64,000 nucleotides of DNA from Piscicola geometra (Eukaryota; Annelida; Clitellata; Hirudinida; Piscicolidae), in contig OX030956.1 in NCBI GenBank assembly GCA_943735955.1, forward strand, positions 4,569,412-4,633,411, read 5' to 3'. The notes beneath the pieces are model-generated. The model ran no database searches, was not told the origin of the DNA, and saw only the letters and a program-made list of their open reading frames with translations. Both the position numbers and the translations under genes were made by a program. Numbering within the stretch: position 1 is the stretch's first letter; every line of letters starts with the position of its first letter. This document shows positions 38,241 through 52,203 of this stretch, piece by piece.

Positions 38241-40509
38241 CATATACGAAAGCATACACTGTACTACAAAGTGTATATCAAGTTAACATCTAGCTATGTA
38301 CAAAGTTTATTAATGATTTCGAAGAAACCAAAAATGTATGGAAGTCTCCCTAAATAGAGCGACGTTTACTGGGAATTCAGCTGTTGTTCTGTGTATCTGA
38401 CGTAGGCGAATGAGCTCTATCGTGCAAGCACAGCTCTTCATGAGGCCTCCTGAAGCTTCTTAGCCAACTTTGAATTGATTTTTTATCACACTTCTGGATT
38501 GATCTTTAGCCTGGTGCTTTTTTGGATCTCTCCACACACCTTTCTGACAAAGAATTTATTCGAGTGTTTCAAAATGTGTGAATGAGACTAAACCTTTGGG
38601 TTCTTTGTGAAACACATGTGACGCGTGGAAGCTGTGAATGCCGCAACGAAGACGGCTGAGACATGTTTGTTTTATACGAATACTCCAAATTGATTTCGAT
38701 ATAGGAGGTAAATAAGTAGTTTCAAGATTATGACAGCAACTTGTTAGTTTTTCATCACATCATCAATTTGAAACTTTCTAAGGCTTCCCACACAAGTCTG
38801 AAGATTCATTGATAAAGCTTGGAGAGATAATTATTTCTTTTCAAAGCTATTAGAAACATATTTTGAAAATGGATATAACAGTTATTATCTATTGTTACAG
38901 ACATAAATATGGCTTGACACATAGCTATAATAAGGGCCTCGATTAGAAAATTTGCAGATTTCTGAACTTTTCCAAACTGAATCGGCGATGCCTTCATTTC
39001 GAAACTTCTTTCAAACAACATTTCAAGAACATTCTTCATTGTCACTCGCATCCCTGACGTCACAAGGAAGCCAGAGTGCATGCGCAGTGACAGACACACA
39101 CACAAACACATACACACAGACACACACACACACATTAATACAGGCTCTGATCCGCCTGATAAATGGAATACTAAGAAACAATTAGTGCCTTCCGAGAAAG
39201 TTCTATGCCTTACAGGGCGAGCATTATGATACTTTAAAGTGAATTCCCCTTAAAATAACATTGACTTTGCCATCCGCTTCAATTCTATTTTCTCTGCGTC
39301 TCCCGAAGAAGCATTCACTCGCAGCTTAGAAGGTGCTTTCATGCTTTATTCCGAGCGATAAAACTCCGATATGAAAGCTGTGCTCCTCTCATCCACACCG
39401 CCTGCTTCCGAACGTCTCGAGTGGCGTTCTTCTCAAAGAAATTGCGTGTCTTGGAAAGGAATCTTCAAAAGGAAGACTTTGACGAGAATATAAAAGAGTC
39501 TGGAAGCCTGAATTATACCCGCACATCGCATTTATTTCCAAAATGTCTTGAAATTCATTTCAAATTCCAGGAAATTAAATATATGGAAAAGTTGTAAACA
39601 AAATGTTCACTGAAGAACATCATTTCTGTCATCTTCCTCGCTCCATCATGGACTGACTCATTGCTCATAAAAGGCATACTGAAAATCTAAAAACTTTGAA
39701 ATATCGAAAAAAACAATAAAACATCCATTGTTCTTCAATCTAGCGTGGAATAAATGAAATTAATAGAACTAAATAAAAGAAAATTCTAAAAAACTTGATT
39801 TACTAAAATTGATTTAATTCTAGTTGGTTTTATCAAAAACTTGAGAATTGGTTCAACGGATTTGTGGCTGCCAAAGTTCTCATCTTCAAAAAGTCACGCA
39901 AACTCGAATAATCTACTGAGGGCTTCTTCGTGGAATTCTAGTTTAACTCTAGGTATCCATGGTTTGTCCGATACAAAAACATTAGAAACCGTTGAAAGAA
40001 TGGGGAGTTGTTTGTGGCTGACTGCGAAGCAAGACTTAGGCACCGAAATATCGCATTTCGAAACTATTGTTGTCTTAGTCGGCGCTAATCTAGATGATCC
40101 TGAAATAAGCTAGCACAGCCCGCAAGGCTTGTTAGTATCTTGTTTTGAAGACTTTGCGCCATTTTCTTAGAACGTTGTTGAGAATGCAATAAAACTAGTT
40201 CGAATGTTTTATGAACGTATTGACAATTACTTTCGTCAAATTAATGTTTGAAATACTGCCGAAGAGAACAAATAAGTGAGAAAGGAAGGTTTTGAGAAAC
40301 ATCCTTCAGTACTGAATGTCTGTTCACATTTTTGGAAATTGACTAAGAAAACAATAAATATCCTGACAGACAACAAATAGAGGCTAAAAGTGTACGTTTT
40401 ACAAGGAATCAGTGCATGCTCAGTATGAAGACAAAGACAGAAGTAGCAAAAATAATGTGTGAGTACGTCAGGTGTTAGTAGCGATAATAGGTGGCCACAC
40501 AGAGTGAGT

Positions 40510-41932
40510 CTATTGTTTCAGATGGGGGTCTATAGAAGTGGTGGAGTCTGATCTGACAGGGTTTACGCCTCCAACGATCTGGTTGATTCTGAGTCTGGCC
40601 AGGTGAGCCAGTGAGGGGGTGGTGGCAAAGAGGGGAGTCTGCAGGAGAAGGGGGGTGTCGCAGCGCCCTGAACTCTCCTCTAGTGTGCTTTTGTTTGGGT
40701 TCTGTTGTGAGAAGAAGAAATGTTTGTTAAACATTATAAACAAAATTAAAATTTGAAGCTATTAACATCAGAATGTTGTAATGTCAACTATGATGTGGCT
40801 AGATGATAGGATGATTGAAGAATAGTAAGCTAACTTGAACAAAGTGCTGTATAAGTCTTAGGAGGGAATTGCATCGTGGAACGGCTTGGAGGTTGTAATG
40901 GTGTAAGTCTGTCTCGAGACTGAAGCGTTGTTGATGGAAAAGGATGCGGATGGAGGTGGGCCCTCGGGTGGTCTTGAAGGATAGCGAGAGGAGGTAGTTG
41001 GGGTTGGAACTGTCTCGGAGGAAGAACGTGCCCACTGGCTTGGAAGACAAGAGACTCGAAGCCTCGTCTGAAGAAACCCTGCCGTGGTAGAAGCCACACT
41101 GCAGAAGCAGAACAAGGTTCAACTTTAAAATATGCAGCTCTTCGTCACTGAAATTTTCTTCCCTTTTATTGCACTCACTCTTTGATTTATCACCCGGGTT
41201 CTTGTCGCTGCCACTTACAAGGCCCCCACTCGAGTCGGAACTCTTATTTATTTTTGCGATGTCTAGCTTGCTTCTCAGAATCTCAAACAGAGCATATTTC
41301 CTCGAAAGGCGCGATGAGTTCGGTGAATTATTTAACAGATTGAGGGGAGGTAAAAATTGTTCGATGTTTTTAAATTCTGGACATTCCGCCTCTAAACAAC
41401 CGCAGTTACTATTCTTGCTGGCGAGCTGTGGCTTGGGGAACCTGGAGTGATGGCAGTAGGAAGGGACGCGGGGACTAGAGCTGAAGTAAGTGTTGTCTTG
41501 CCTTTGACTAGTTTCTTTTCTGGATATTTCTTCGAGCAGGTGCTTCAGGCGACTGCTTGTGACTTTGTCGCTGTGGGCGTTGGCATTCTCGTTATGGAGC
41601 TTTTTGTATGCTTTTCGAGGTTTACACGCGTGATTTAAAGAGCTTTTTTGCGTGGTTAAACTACAAGGTAGTGTAAGATTGGTGTTGATGTAGTTGTGGA
41701 AACTCAAGAGATTCTGGTATATTCTTTCTAGCTTCACGTCGTTCGGAATGAACTCACTGCAGTCGTTGTCGAGGAAGGGGTTTGAGTTGAAGTTTTGGTA
41801 GAAGGACTTTTTGTGAGGGTCCTCCCTGTAGGAGATGAGGAGTGGATCAGACGAGGATGCTTCGAGCACTGCTTGTCCGTGGTGGCCTGAGTAGTTGTCC
41901 AAGAAAGACTGGTCCCAGGCTAGCCTCGCCAT
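40510..41932 (-). CDS. SOCS-family protein, CISH/SOCS2-like (SH2 plus SOCS box)
   Basis: SOCS proteins bind phosphotyrosine receptors by SH2 and recruit Elongin B/C-Cullin 5 by the SOCS box to shut down signalling. Exons (minus): 41932-40835 and 40701-40510 (TAG), phase 0, 429 aa. Residues 1-278 are low-complexity and unassigned. The SH2 starts near 279: CGFYHGRVSSDEA, then GTFFLRDSSNPNYLLSLS with the phosphate-binding Arg at 306, and KTTRGPTSIRI, which is close to CISH and SOCS2. The SOCS box BC motif SLAHLARLRI is at 396-405; most family members have Cys where this has Ala401. A clear Cullin-5 LPLP motif is not visible in the short tail. The long N-terminus differs from vertebrate CISH/SOCS2 and leaves SOCS4/5-type membership possible. 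Confidence 0.87.
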
Positions 41933-44900
41933 GCTTTTGGTGCCGTTATGGCGTTAATTTGTCCTTATTGTTTTTTGAAAAATCTTTTTGCAAAGCAACT
42001 AACATTTCTGTAAAAAGTATGTCAATAGAATGTAATCCCAAACTAAAAGGTTTGTTACTACTGCACTATCCACAAATTTCCAAGTCAAACTTATAGTCCT
42101 GATCCACATGCAATTGACAGCTTTCAAGGTTTTGTTGAACACACTGTACTGATAGTTTTATAAGAAAGAGATTGTTTGAAACTCTTCTAACAAGAATGAA
42201 CCAGCTTTGCAGGCTCTAAACGCTATGAATTTTACTTAGTGAGAGGAGTTAATCAGAAATCTTATTATATCCCTTTATATAGACCTTTCATTCGTTGTAA
42301 ACCTGTTTTGAAGTATAAAGGCTTTAAGCGTTCTATGCGTCTACATATAGGCCAGACTGCACGCGCACTCCATACATCTGCCTTTACACACAAACGATCG
42401 CTATATCCTCACGTGTGTTGTGTTTTTCGAATATGCCAGATTGTTTTTCTTGAAAGCACAACGTGAAGCATAACAAGGATTTCTTATCTTCGCGTTCTTA
42501 TTCTTGCCTTTTTAAATCTTTCTTCCCTTTGGTAATGTTCCATACACACAAACCACCGCTTGCGAACCTCTGAATGCCGTTGCGTGGAAAGGTGGTGGGA
42601 GTGGGGGAGTGCATGCAAGCCATTTTGGCCAGCCCAATTAGTTTCGCGTTATCTACTGTCATGTTATGACGCATTTGCAAGCATATTCATGTCTAGCGTG
42701 ATTTTCTTATTGTGTAATTACTCGACGCCACTCACATCGCCACTTAGAGACTGACTGAGGCCTCAAGTGCTAATCTTTGAAGGAGCCATCGAGTGTTGTT
42801 CTGGCTTTCTCGTTCGCATTAAAAGGCATTCGATCCTCTTTTATGACTTGACGAAGAAAACAGCAGTGCAGTACGCAGAACGAGGGCGATAATGGCACGC
42901 CTTCCGACGAAGCAAGCTTGATACCCGCTTGTTTAGAAAGCCTCATCATGACGAAACCTGCAGCTCACACGCACAACGCACGCACACATCCACAAACGCA
43001 CATTAAATGCACACGTGTATCATTGGTGTGTTAGTGGGAATTTGACAATAAAAAGAGCCTAATGATAGTCAATTTAACGAGTGGTTCTTTTAACTGCGAC
43101 GGCTTCCCCGTAAACACAGCTTTCTCATTCATTCGGATGCTTCGTAGTAGCGCTCATTCGCCTCCGCAGTGCATCGATCTTGTATTCAGAAGCGAAATAA
43201 GTTCCTCAGAAGGCTGCATACATCTCCGCTTACTACGCCGTTCACTACGCAGAAAATCATCCGATAATTTATTAAACACACTCGCATTTAAAAAGTAATA
43301 GAGTAGGGTATTGTGAAGATCTAGGCCTTTAACAAATAAATGACAATGCCTGAATGCATTTTCGAATGATTTATTCAAGTGAGCCTTCTCCACCATCCTC
43401 ATCGTTGAAAACGCCTCACGACTTCTGAGAAGGGCTAATGTGACACGTTGGCCTAACAGCACTCTGCTGACAACTCACTCCTCGCATGATAAAGTAGAAT
43501 ATAAGGCGTCTCAGAACTATTTTTAGATTTGTACCTAGATGCATGGAAGATTAACACACATGTGTTGGGATACTTAAGTGTGTGTGAGCGTGAATGAGTG
43601 TGTTGAATTGCAGAGAATTGAAAGAAAAGCCGTATATAAGTTTTTTCAGAGAAAAGAAAAAAAGAGAAAAATGTATATAAATACTTTTCTAGAAAACTCT
43701 TAATACCAGTTTCAAGAAATGGCTTTTTCTATTTTTAATAATGGAATTGTAAAAATATTTTTGTAAAATATAAAATATTTTGTTTCAATATAACATCGAG
43801 TGAATAATTTTTTTTTTAGTTTAGCGTATTTTCTTGAATATTAATCTCATCGAAGCTTCTAAATTTAAAGATTTAAAACTTTTTGACTACGTATAAGACG
43901 CACCAGTGTAAATGACGCATAATTTACCTTTTAGTTTTTAGACGCCTGCGATGCATCTATTGTTTTTTCCAATGAGTTTTAAAAGAATCCAACTTGCACC
44001 TAAGCCATTTGTGGTGGTCCTGGTGATGACGACATTGACGGGACAGCCATTGCAAAAAAAATAACTCTATTTGATAAAAAAACGGGGTCTTATAAACCGG
44101 AAAATGTGTTATTTGTGAAACTAAATATGAACCACACTATTGAGCCTTTAGAAGTCCATCAAGAAGGGTTCTTCTGATGAACGACTTTCAAAGCTCTTCG
44201 AGCAATGACAAACATTTTTTGTAAGAAAAAAATCAAAATACACTCGAGAGAGAAGCACGTGGCAAAAGAATAAACCCCGAAAAAGACAACAAAAGAACAC
44301 ATTTCAAAAGGAAAAATGAGCAATACCTTCAAAAGTTCAATCGAAAGCTTTGAGACAATTCACCAACACCACGAAAGAGCTGGATTTATGTTTATTTTCG
44401 TCTAAAAAAAGTAAATGTGACAAAGAATTACAACTCAGTGAAGTCATCTGAAGAGCGTCTAGCTGCTTCTGAGTATTTGACGTGCGTCTGAATGTCAGAA
44501 GAAAAAGCAATTAGGACTTCTCAGAAAGCAGCCTGCCTTCCTCGCATGCGTCACAACAGCACTGCAAATACTTCCACTGAATCTACGTGCTTACCATGAA
44601 AGAAGCTTTGTACTTCTTTCTAGCAAACAGACTAAAACCTAGAAAACCAAAATAAAATTTAAAATCAACGTTTAGAGAAAAGGTTTATAAAGTGTCTGAC
44701 TCAGGCACCACACAAGCGAAAAGTGACCGCAAATAGTCATTTGGGTTCTTCTTGGCGACGTTTGCTTTTTAAAACCTCTAATAAAGCTCGCGTTAAGGAC
44801 CTTAATTTTGAAAATGATGATAAATCAAACGTCGTGGTGCGTGCAAATGATCACTCGACGATTGACACAATGGTGGTGGTGTGGAGGCAAGCCTGTGTGC

Positions 44901-45574
44901 TTGTGAACTCATGCGTGCGTGTTCTCAAGATTATATTCAGAAATGTTGTGAAGCTAAAGAAAAAAGACATTCCGAGATCATCTAAGAAGGCAAGTTGAAG
45001 GCCGCACAAAGGAGAATGCTGATGGTCGGGGCCTTCATGCTTTACGAAAAAGTATTTTAAAAGCTTGAAAGACGAAAGTTTATGAAGCTATTTTCAAATT
45101 TTTTTAATAAAAAACTGAAGTAAAGTTTTTGGCTGAAAATAATTAGATTTTCTTGTAAGGAAGCAGTGAAAAAAGCAATTAGATGTTAATTTAAATTTAA
45201 GATTATATTTATAAACTTAATCTTTTTATCCAGAGTTCTCGGAAATACGTTCAGAGGATGAAGAAGGGAATTGCGAGAGTAACGAAACGCTTCCTAGAAA
45301 ATCCTTTTGGAAACCCGAAAGAATTTCACGATTAACCAATTAATTTAAATCTCTGAAATGAAAGCAGTCTCCAAGAGACCCTTTGAAGAACTCATAGGAG
45401 AATATTGCCTCCTATCAGACCCAAGCTCCTATCATAACACTTCAGTCCGCCTCGAAGCTCGTGGGTTGTTCTATGCAATCACACTCTACGATAGAATATA
45501 ATGGAATTTAATCAATCGGCATTTCTGGTACTTTTAACGGTGAAGACCTTCAAAGAAGTTGACTGACCTGCATG

Positions 45575-46470
45575 TGACAGCCCCTTTCTTAACCACTCCA
45601 TCTTACATCCTTAACCACTCCATCAACACATCCCTACCATTCTACCAACCCATCCTTACCACCCAATTAGCCCATCCCTACCACTCCGTCAACCCATCCT
45701 TTCATCAACCCATTCCTACCAATCCATCAACCCATCCCTACCACTCCATCAACCCATCCTTCCATCAACCCATTTCTACCACTCCATCAACCCATCCTTT
45801 CATCAACCCATTCCTACCACTCCATCAACCCATCCTTCCATCAACCTACTTCCTACCACTCCATCAACCCATTCCTACCACTCCATCAACCCATCCCTAC
45901 CACTCCATCAACCTATCCCTACCACTCCATCAACCCATCCCTGCATCAACACATCACTCTATCAACCCATTCCTACCACTCCATCACCCATCCCTACCAC
46001 TCCATCAACCTATCCCTACCACTCCATCAACCCATCCCTGCATCAACACATCACTCCATCACCCATCCCTACCACTCCATCACCCATCCCACCACTCCAT
46101 CACCCATTCCTACCACTCCATCACCCATCCCACCACTCCATCACCCATTCCTACCACTCCATCACCCATCCCTACCACTCCATCACCCATTCCTACCACT
46201 CCATCACCCATCCCACCACTCCATCACCCATTCCTACCACTCCATTAACCCATCTCTCTATCAAATCATCCCTAGCACTCCATCAACCAATTTCTCCCAC
46301 TCTGTCAACCCATCCCTAACACTCCGTCAACCCATCCCTCCGTCAACCCATCCCTCCGTCAACCCATCCCTCCGTCAAACCATCCCTCCGTCAACCTATC
46401 CCTATCACTCCGTCATCCCATCCCTAACACTCCATCAGCCCATCCCTCCGTCAACCCATCATTTCATCTA
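45575..46470. repeat. 900-bp C-rich minisatellite
   Basis: Units around cccatccctaccactccatc (about 17-24 bp) vary by insertion of ccttcatcaa blocks. The last 150 bp shift to a 16-bp form ccatccctccgtcaac. Higher-order structure is visible at 45.8-46.1 kb. Confidence 0.93.
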
Positions 46471-49400
46471 GCCAGCTTCCCCAATCATTTGTTTTGTACC
46501 AACTCGAAATTCTATGAAAGCGAAAATTTTTTTGGGGTAATTTCAAGAAAAGTCCATTTGCTGAAAACTTTCGATGGAATGCCTAATTGCTGCGTCTCGG
46601 AGGAGTTCGCAAACAACAGGCCATGGAAAGACACTGAAGATTCACTAAAAAGACTTCCAAACATTTTCTCTGGCTTCTGCTTACACCGCCAAATACTGCT
46701 GCTTTTGATGGTTTTTTAAACCAAAAAAGTATATGTTTCTGCTATTGCTTTTCGAATAAAACCCATTCATGAAACTGTGTCTTCTTTCTCGCTAGTGACA
46801 TTTTCGAGAGCTTTTTCGCCGAACAATAAAAGCGTGGCATCTGTGTCTCGTGCTGCGTTATCGTCTCTAGGCGGAATTCATCCTTCATTAGAAACACTTT
46901 CTATCTGTTTTATGTCTATTTTGGTTCTTTTACGACCATGAATACTCCCAAAACGAAAACTTGACACAGAAGCCCCCAGAATGAATTCTCAGCAAGAAAA
47001 CCAGAAAGCATTTTTCTAAGCTACATTAACATCACTCCACGATGTGGAGTCTCCACGCATTGCATTTATGAGTCATGTGACCTTGCTACAGCTCCTGCTC
47101 TCGTCATCACCTCATCATTCCGTGCATTGTCAGCGTCGTCTCAGTGCATGCCTTGTTGCACATCCTGCTCCTGTTGAGTCTTGAAGCCTCCAGTAATTAG
47201 AGAACATCCAAGAAACACACAAAAGATTAAAAATACACGTTTGTCTTGCAGTCACCATCAACGTCTTCCCAACGTCCATCTCCTTCTCCATCCATTCAGA
47301 ACTACTCTTCTACCATCCATTGCACAGGTTAGTTCTGCCCGCTCACAACCATCAACGAATGCACGCTTGCGACACGTTCATTAGAAACGATCAATAAACA
47401 CGAACTTGAATCTTGTTTGTGGAACCCATTAAAGCAGCTTTCGCTTGCTGCAAGCGATCAATCAATCAATCCTGAAATGCACTCAAAGCCCTCCCAGACG
47501 CTAACATCTCCTTGTAACAGCTGCCTTCGTCGAAGTCTTGGTCGATACCTCGTCAACTCGCCTTCCCACGAAGTTCGTTGAAGAGAGAGGAGAAAGAGAG
47601 GATGGAAGAAAAGAAGAGCTGCAAATTGCACTGGAATCTTCAGAGAAACAGTTGTTTGCAGAGTGAGAAAAAAGACTATAAAAGGTATTTTCCGAGAATA
47701 CTGCATTAGACACGGCTATTAATGCTCCCAAGTTAAATTTTTTATCTAAAAACACACAATTATTTTTTGTGTTTTATAGCACTTATTAAATGACTTCGAG
47801 AAGTATCTTTGGTTTTTTCAATCCGTCTATTCACCCAACAAGATCGACGAATCAACAAATAGTGAATCATTAAATAACTTTCAAAGACTTGCCTCTTTCT
47901 GCTAATTCACGTCCAAAAGGTGAATGTAGAAAGTTCATTGTATATATAAAAAGACACAATAGATAGAATACTCGAAAGTAAAACGAGTAAGATAATTGAC
48001 TTCCAAGAAGCAATTTAAAATACAGTGGCACATGGCTTTTATCATTCTTCTTAAAACGTCAGTCACCTTATCAACTGCTATCTTCTAGTTAGGCTAATCT
48101 AACTCGAAACTTATCTTTTTCTCATTGTATCAATTAAATTTCTCCTACACAGAAAATGTCACTGGTTTGTACCGTATTGGCTCAAAACAATACACAAATG
48201 CCCAAGTTATCTGAACCCGCTCTGAAGATCAAAAGTAGTGGTTCAAAGTCTCTCCACTGCCACACAGCGATCTTCCCACATACCCATCTATACCCTCCCA
48301 ATGCTGGATAAAACATGAAGCTGATCAAATTTTAAAATCATCTTTTCTATGTGTCGGGGCACCAAAAAGTATTCCCCCGAAAGAATCCTCAATAAAAAAT
48401 AATTCGTTCGTAATTTGTTCGCGGGGAAAATCTATTAGGGTTAATTGTAGCCCGAGTGACGCTTATTTCTGAAGACTCATGAATATGCATGAGACAATTA
48501 CAATATGCCGTTGAGAAGTGAAAAAATGACACACTACGCAGTGGTTGGCATTTGCAACATGTTGTTGTTGTTGGCGTTTTAAAAGATTTCCATTAGGCTT
48601 CTGAAACGTCGAAAGTCTGATTTATTTCTATTATAAAATAAAAACACCCAATTGCTATTTGGCGAGTATCAGCCTCTCACAGACCTTCTTGCATCTGGCA
48701 GACCTTGATTAAGCTCGATAAACTATTTAAATGCGGCAAATGATTTTTATGAGTCTATTACTGACTTGAATGTCTTGAAAGGATGTACTACTGTGAAATG
48801 AGTTTAGCTCACGGCAGATTGCGCGGTTCTTATCGCAGGCACAACACTCGACACTTCCACGAAACAAGTGTCTATTATTCTAAACCTCTCTAGCCATTCA
48901 TCACGCACAAAAAGAATGTCTATTTCCATAAAAGATTTTATAAATTCCAAGAAAGACGGCTTCAAAATAACAAATATTTTATGTTGATAAAGTCGAGAAA
49001 TTATCTGAAAAGTACATTTTTTATCAAGGAACGTGACTCTTCATGCTCAATGTGCACGAAGAAGAGGCTGCAAGAGACCTACATGGCTTGGAGATTGAGA
49101 ACGGGATGATTTGATGTGTCGTCAAGACACGCGTGAAGAGACTGCAGGCTCGATAGCACCAGAATCAGCCGAGCTTTTGCACTTTGGGAGGAATGTTGTT
49201 TCGAGAAGATCAGTCAGGCGAAACCCTTCAGCTTTAATTGATAACATGGTAGAAAGACTAAACACGAAATCCGCTTAGACAGTGAAATTTAAAGAATTTT
49301 CGAAATTTGGAAATGTATAATATCTTAAAAAAGTTTTATTAAATATATTATTTCGCAGTCACCGGTTTCTTTGCTTACTGAAGCATTAAAACTTCCGTTT

Positions 49401-51137
49401 TCTTTAACAATTGTGATTTTTGAAACATTAAAATTTTGACAAACAAGGGACACAATTAGGCGGAAAAATTTTCCATTCGTGCATTAGTTTACCAGCAAGA
49501 GTGGAATAAAGTGCATAAATTAAAGAATTTACTTCATTTTTTTGAAAAACCAATGCTCTTCTAGTCAAAAATTTTATTCTTGAATGTTATAAAAAGCGTT
49601 TGGTGTGGTATGAATAAGTTTACGCTTAGAACAAACGCAAAAAAGGAGATGGGTAGAAAGCAGGAATCTTTCCTCGAGTCATGCGAACCACCTGTTAATC
49701 ATTAAAAAAACTATTTTTAAATAATTAAATTAATATTATTGCGTATTTTCCCTGCATTGTACTAATATTTCTTTTAACTTTAACAAGTTTGAAAAAGTAA
49801 ACAATATTTTTCAAAGATTTTTTTCTAATGATTGACATCATTCAGGAGTGCTCTTAACTGTCCAATGCCCTTCAAACTTAAAAGTAAATATTTTCAAATG
49901 CTGGAAAAGTATCACTGGTAGAAAGGAATGATTGAGGGAGAAGCCATCGATGCAGAGAGAGTGAACAAAAATGCTCGGTTCTATCGTTTATGCTATTATC
50001 TAAAAATATTCCAAAAAAGCAAGTACGTCGCATTGATAGTAAGACTTCAAAAGTTTAACTAGGACATTTAGAGTCGATAGTGAAGTGATTCAAAGAAAGC
50101 TTGAACGTCATGGGTTCAAAAAGCTTTAAGTTCTAGCAACGCGACCACCAAATCTTCTTTAATCAGATCAAGACACCGGTATGACACAAGACAGTTTCCC
50201 AAAAAATAAAACTGTAAGAAAGAGTATGAAGATTGATCAGGTTTCTGTCACAGGTTTTAAACCAAATGAACTTTTTTGCATTCACAGATGTCATGAGTTA
50301 AACTTAATGTTTCTCGAAAATTAACTTGAAATAATTATAACTCAGAAATTTTAAATCACTGCCTGAAAAAAATAATTTTTAAGAAACTTCTGAACTAAAA
50401 GATTCACTCACTTGGTTTTTTGAGAGATCACTTGAGACGAAAAAAGCGGCCCCAAGGGACCGAGTGGCCTCAAAGAAACCGAAATCGATTTCTTAATAAC
50501 GACTTTTAACTAGAGCCTCAAGATTTTAAGAAAATAAATGGTTAACAAGTTTATAATTTGGAAGGGAGGAACGTGTAGTGAGATAGAAAGTTTGCTGACT
50601 AAATGCGAAGGAATATGAGTGAGTGAGTGGCATACCGAATCAAGTAATGCAATTAGAGGGAGCGGTGATGAAAGTACGGGATTCGCTGAAGAGAGTTTCT
50701 GATAGTTTATGAGTCAACGGGATGAGGCGCAATTAGGGAGACGGCAACGATGAAGACTACAAATGAATAGTTTCAATGAATGGCCTAGCGCACAGACTAG
50801 CGGTAAGAGTGGCGACATTGATTAATAAAACAGCGTACACGAATCTGAAAAAGAAGCCTATTACATAAAGATGAATAATCGAAAATAAATGACTAGATCG
50901 AACGAGAACAAAGCACAAACGCAAGAATCATAGTGCTTTCCACCACACCTTCACCACGACCCTTCTTCACGCCATTATCGACGTCCATCTTGAAATTGTT
51001 TCGCTCCCTCTACCGACTCTGATAAAACTCAGAACTCCTCAAGATCACCTTTACCAATGCTCCCTGCCATTGATGCCTGAGAGAGCACACATGATGATGA
51101 TGAAGAGCAGATGATGACTAGCATGCTTGAGTCGCGC

Positions 51138-51352
51138 TCTAGAAGAAGAAGAAGAAGAAGAAGAAGAAGATATTGCTTGGTCGACTGCTGATCAGTCAGA
51201 AGGACATTTAAGAGAACATGCAAAAAGACAACTAGAAGGACATTTAAGAGAACATGCAAAAAGACAACTAGAAGGGCATTTAAGAAGACATACAAGAAGA
51301 CAACTAGAAGGGCATTTAAGAAGACATACAAGAAGACAACTAAAAGGGCGAA
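51138..51352 (+). repeat. (GAA)n then a 36-bp repeat, four copies, in an open frame
   Basis: Ten GAA units are followed by four 36-bp copies including ggacatttaagagaacatgc. The unit is a multiple of three and the plus frame at 51127-51453 stays open through it, giving EGHLREHAKRQL-type repeats. No homolog or splice context supports a gene. Confidence 0.85.
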
Positions 51353-52138
51353 TAAACAGATGGAGCGAGTTAATGGAAGCGACAATCGAGAGAATGAGCG
51401 ATAAGGTAATGCCGATGGACATACAGTCGAGTTGGTTGAATGCTGAATCGTAAAGAATGGAATGAGTAGTAATAAGTAAGTGTCAGGTTCATGGCATCAT
51501 TGGCGCGGCAGAATACGTGAGAATCTCTTTAATTGAGAGCGGTGGTGACAGTGTTCAAGAATGAATAGAGAAGAAGAAATTGAGTACGGAAAATAATTCG
51601 AGAACCTCAATTTTGATTGATATTTCAAAATAGAAAAATAGGATAATTGATGTCAGAAAATACTTCGTTCATAACTTGAGTAAATGCTAAGTAGTTTTAA
51701 GAATTAAACAAATTGAAGAGTATGATTCATAAACCGTGGGTAAGACATTTGTTCAACAATTTCAAGAAGAATTAAATGCATTTGCATGACTAGGAGCTGC
51801 TTGAAGAGCGATAACATTTAACACCAGGCCTATAACTATCAATCAATCCCTATTTACCGGCATAGAAGCCCAGCTCTGCCAGCAGCAAGAGTTTCAAGCT
51901 AACAAGCCCTGCTCGCAATCATTTCTCTAGCAATAGTCAAGACTAGTGCAATCGAAGAAAGTAAATCAATCGGAAAAAACTAATAATGAGATCGGAAAGC
52001 CAAGGAGGAGAAGAATGAAGTTGAGAAACTCTATGGAAATTTAAAATACTCCCCCTAGCAGTCTAGCAGTGGAATGCAAGCGAAGAAGAAACAATAAGAA
52101 GAGGAAGAAGAAGAAGTATGAAATGATCGAGATATGCC

Positions 52139-52203
52139 AAGTGATGATGATGATGATGATAATGATGATGGTGATGATGATGATGGTGGTGATGATGATA
52201 GAC
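52139..52203. repeat. (GAT)n microsatellite
   Basis: About 65 bp of GAT repeats with aat and ggt variants. A second short (GAT)n lies at about 52778-52815. Confidence 0.9.

Noticed and set aside
39841..40113. Plus-strand 90-codon frame as a gene
   Set aside because: No recognisable domain, no neighbouring exons in phase and AT-rich flanks.
43860..44110. Decayed DNA transposon suggested by tataagac near both ends
   Set aside because: No convincing inverted termini or target duplication could be paired.
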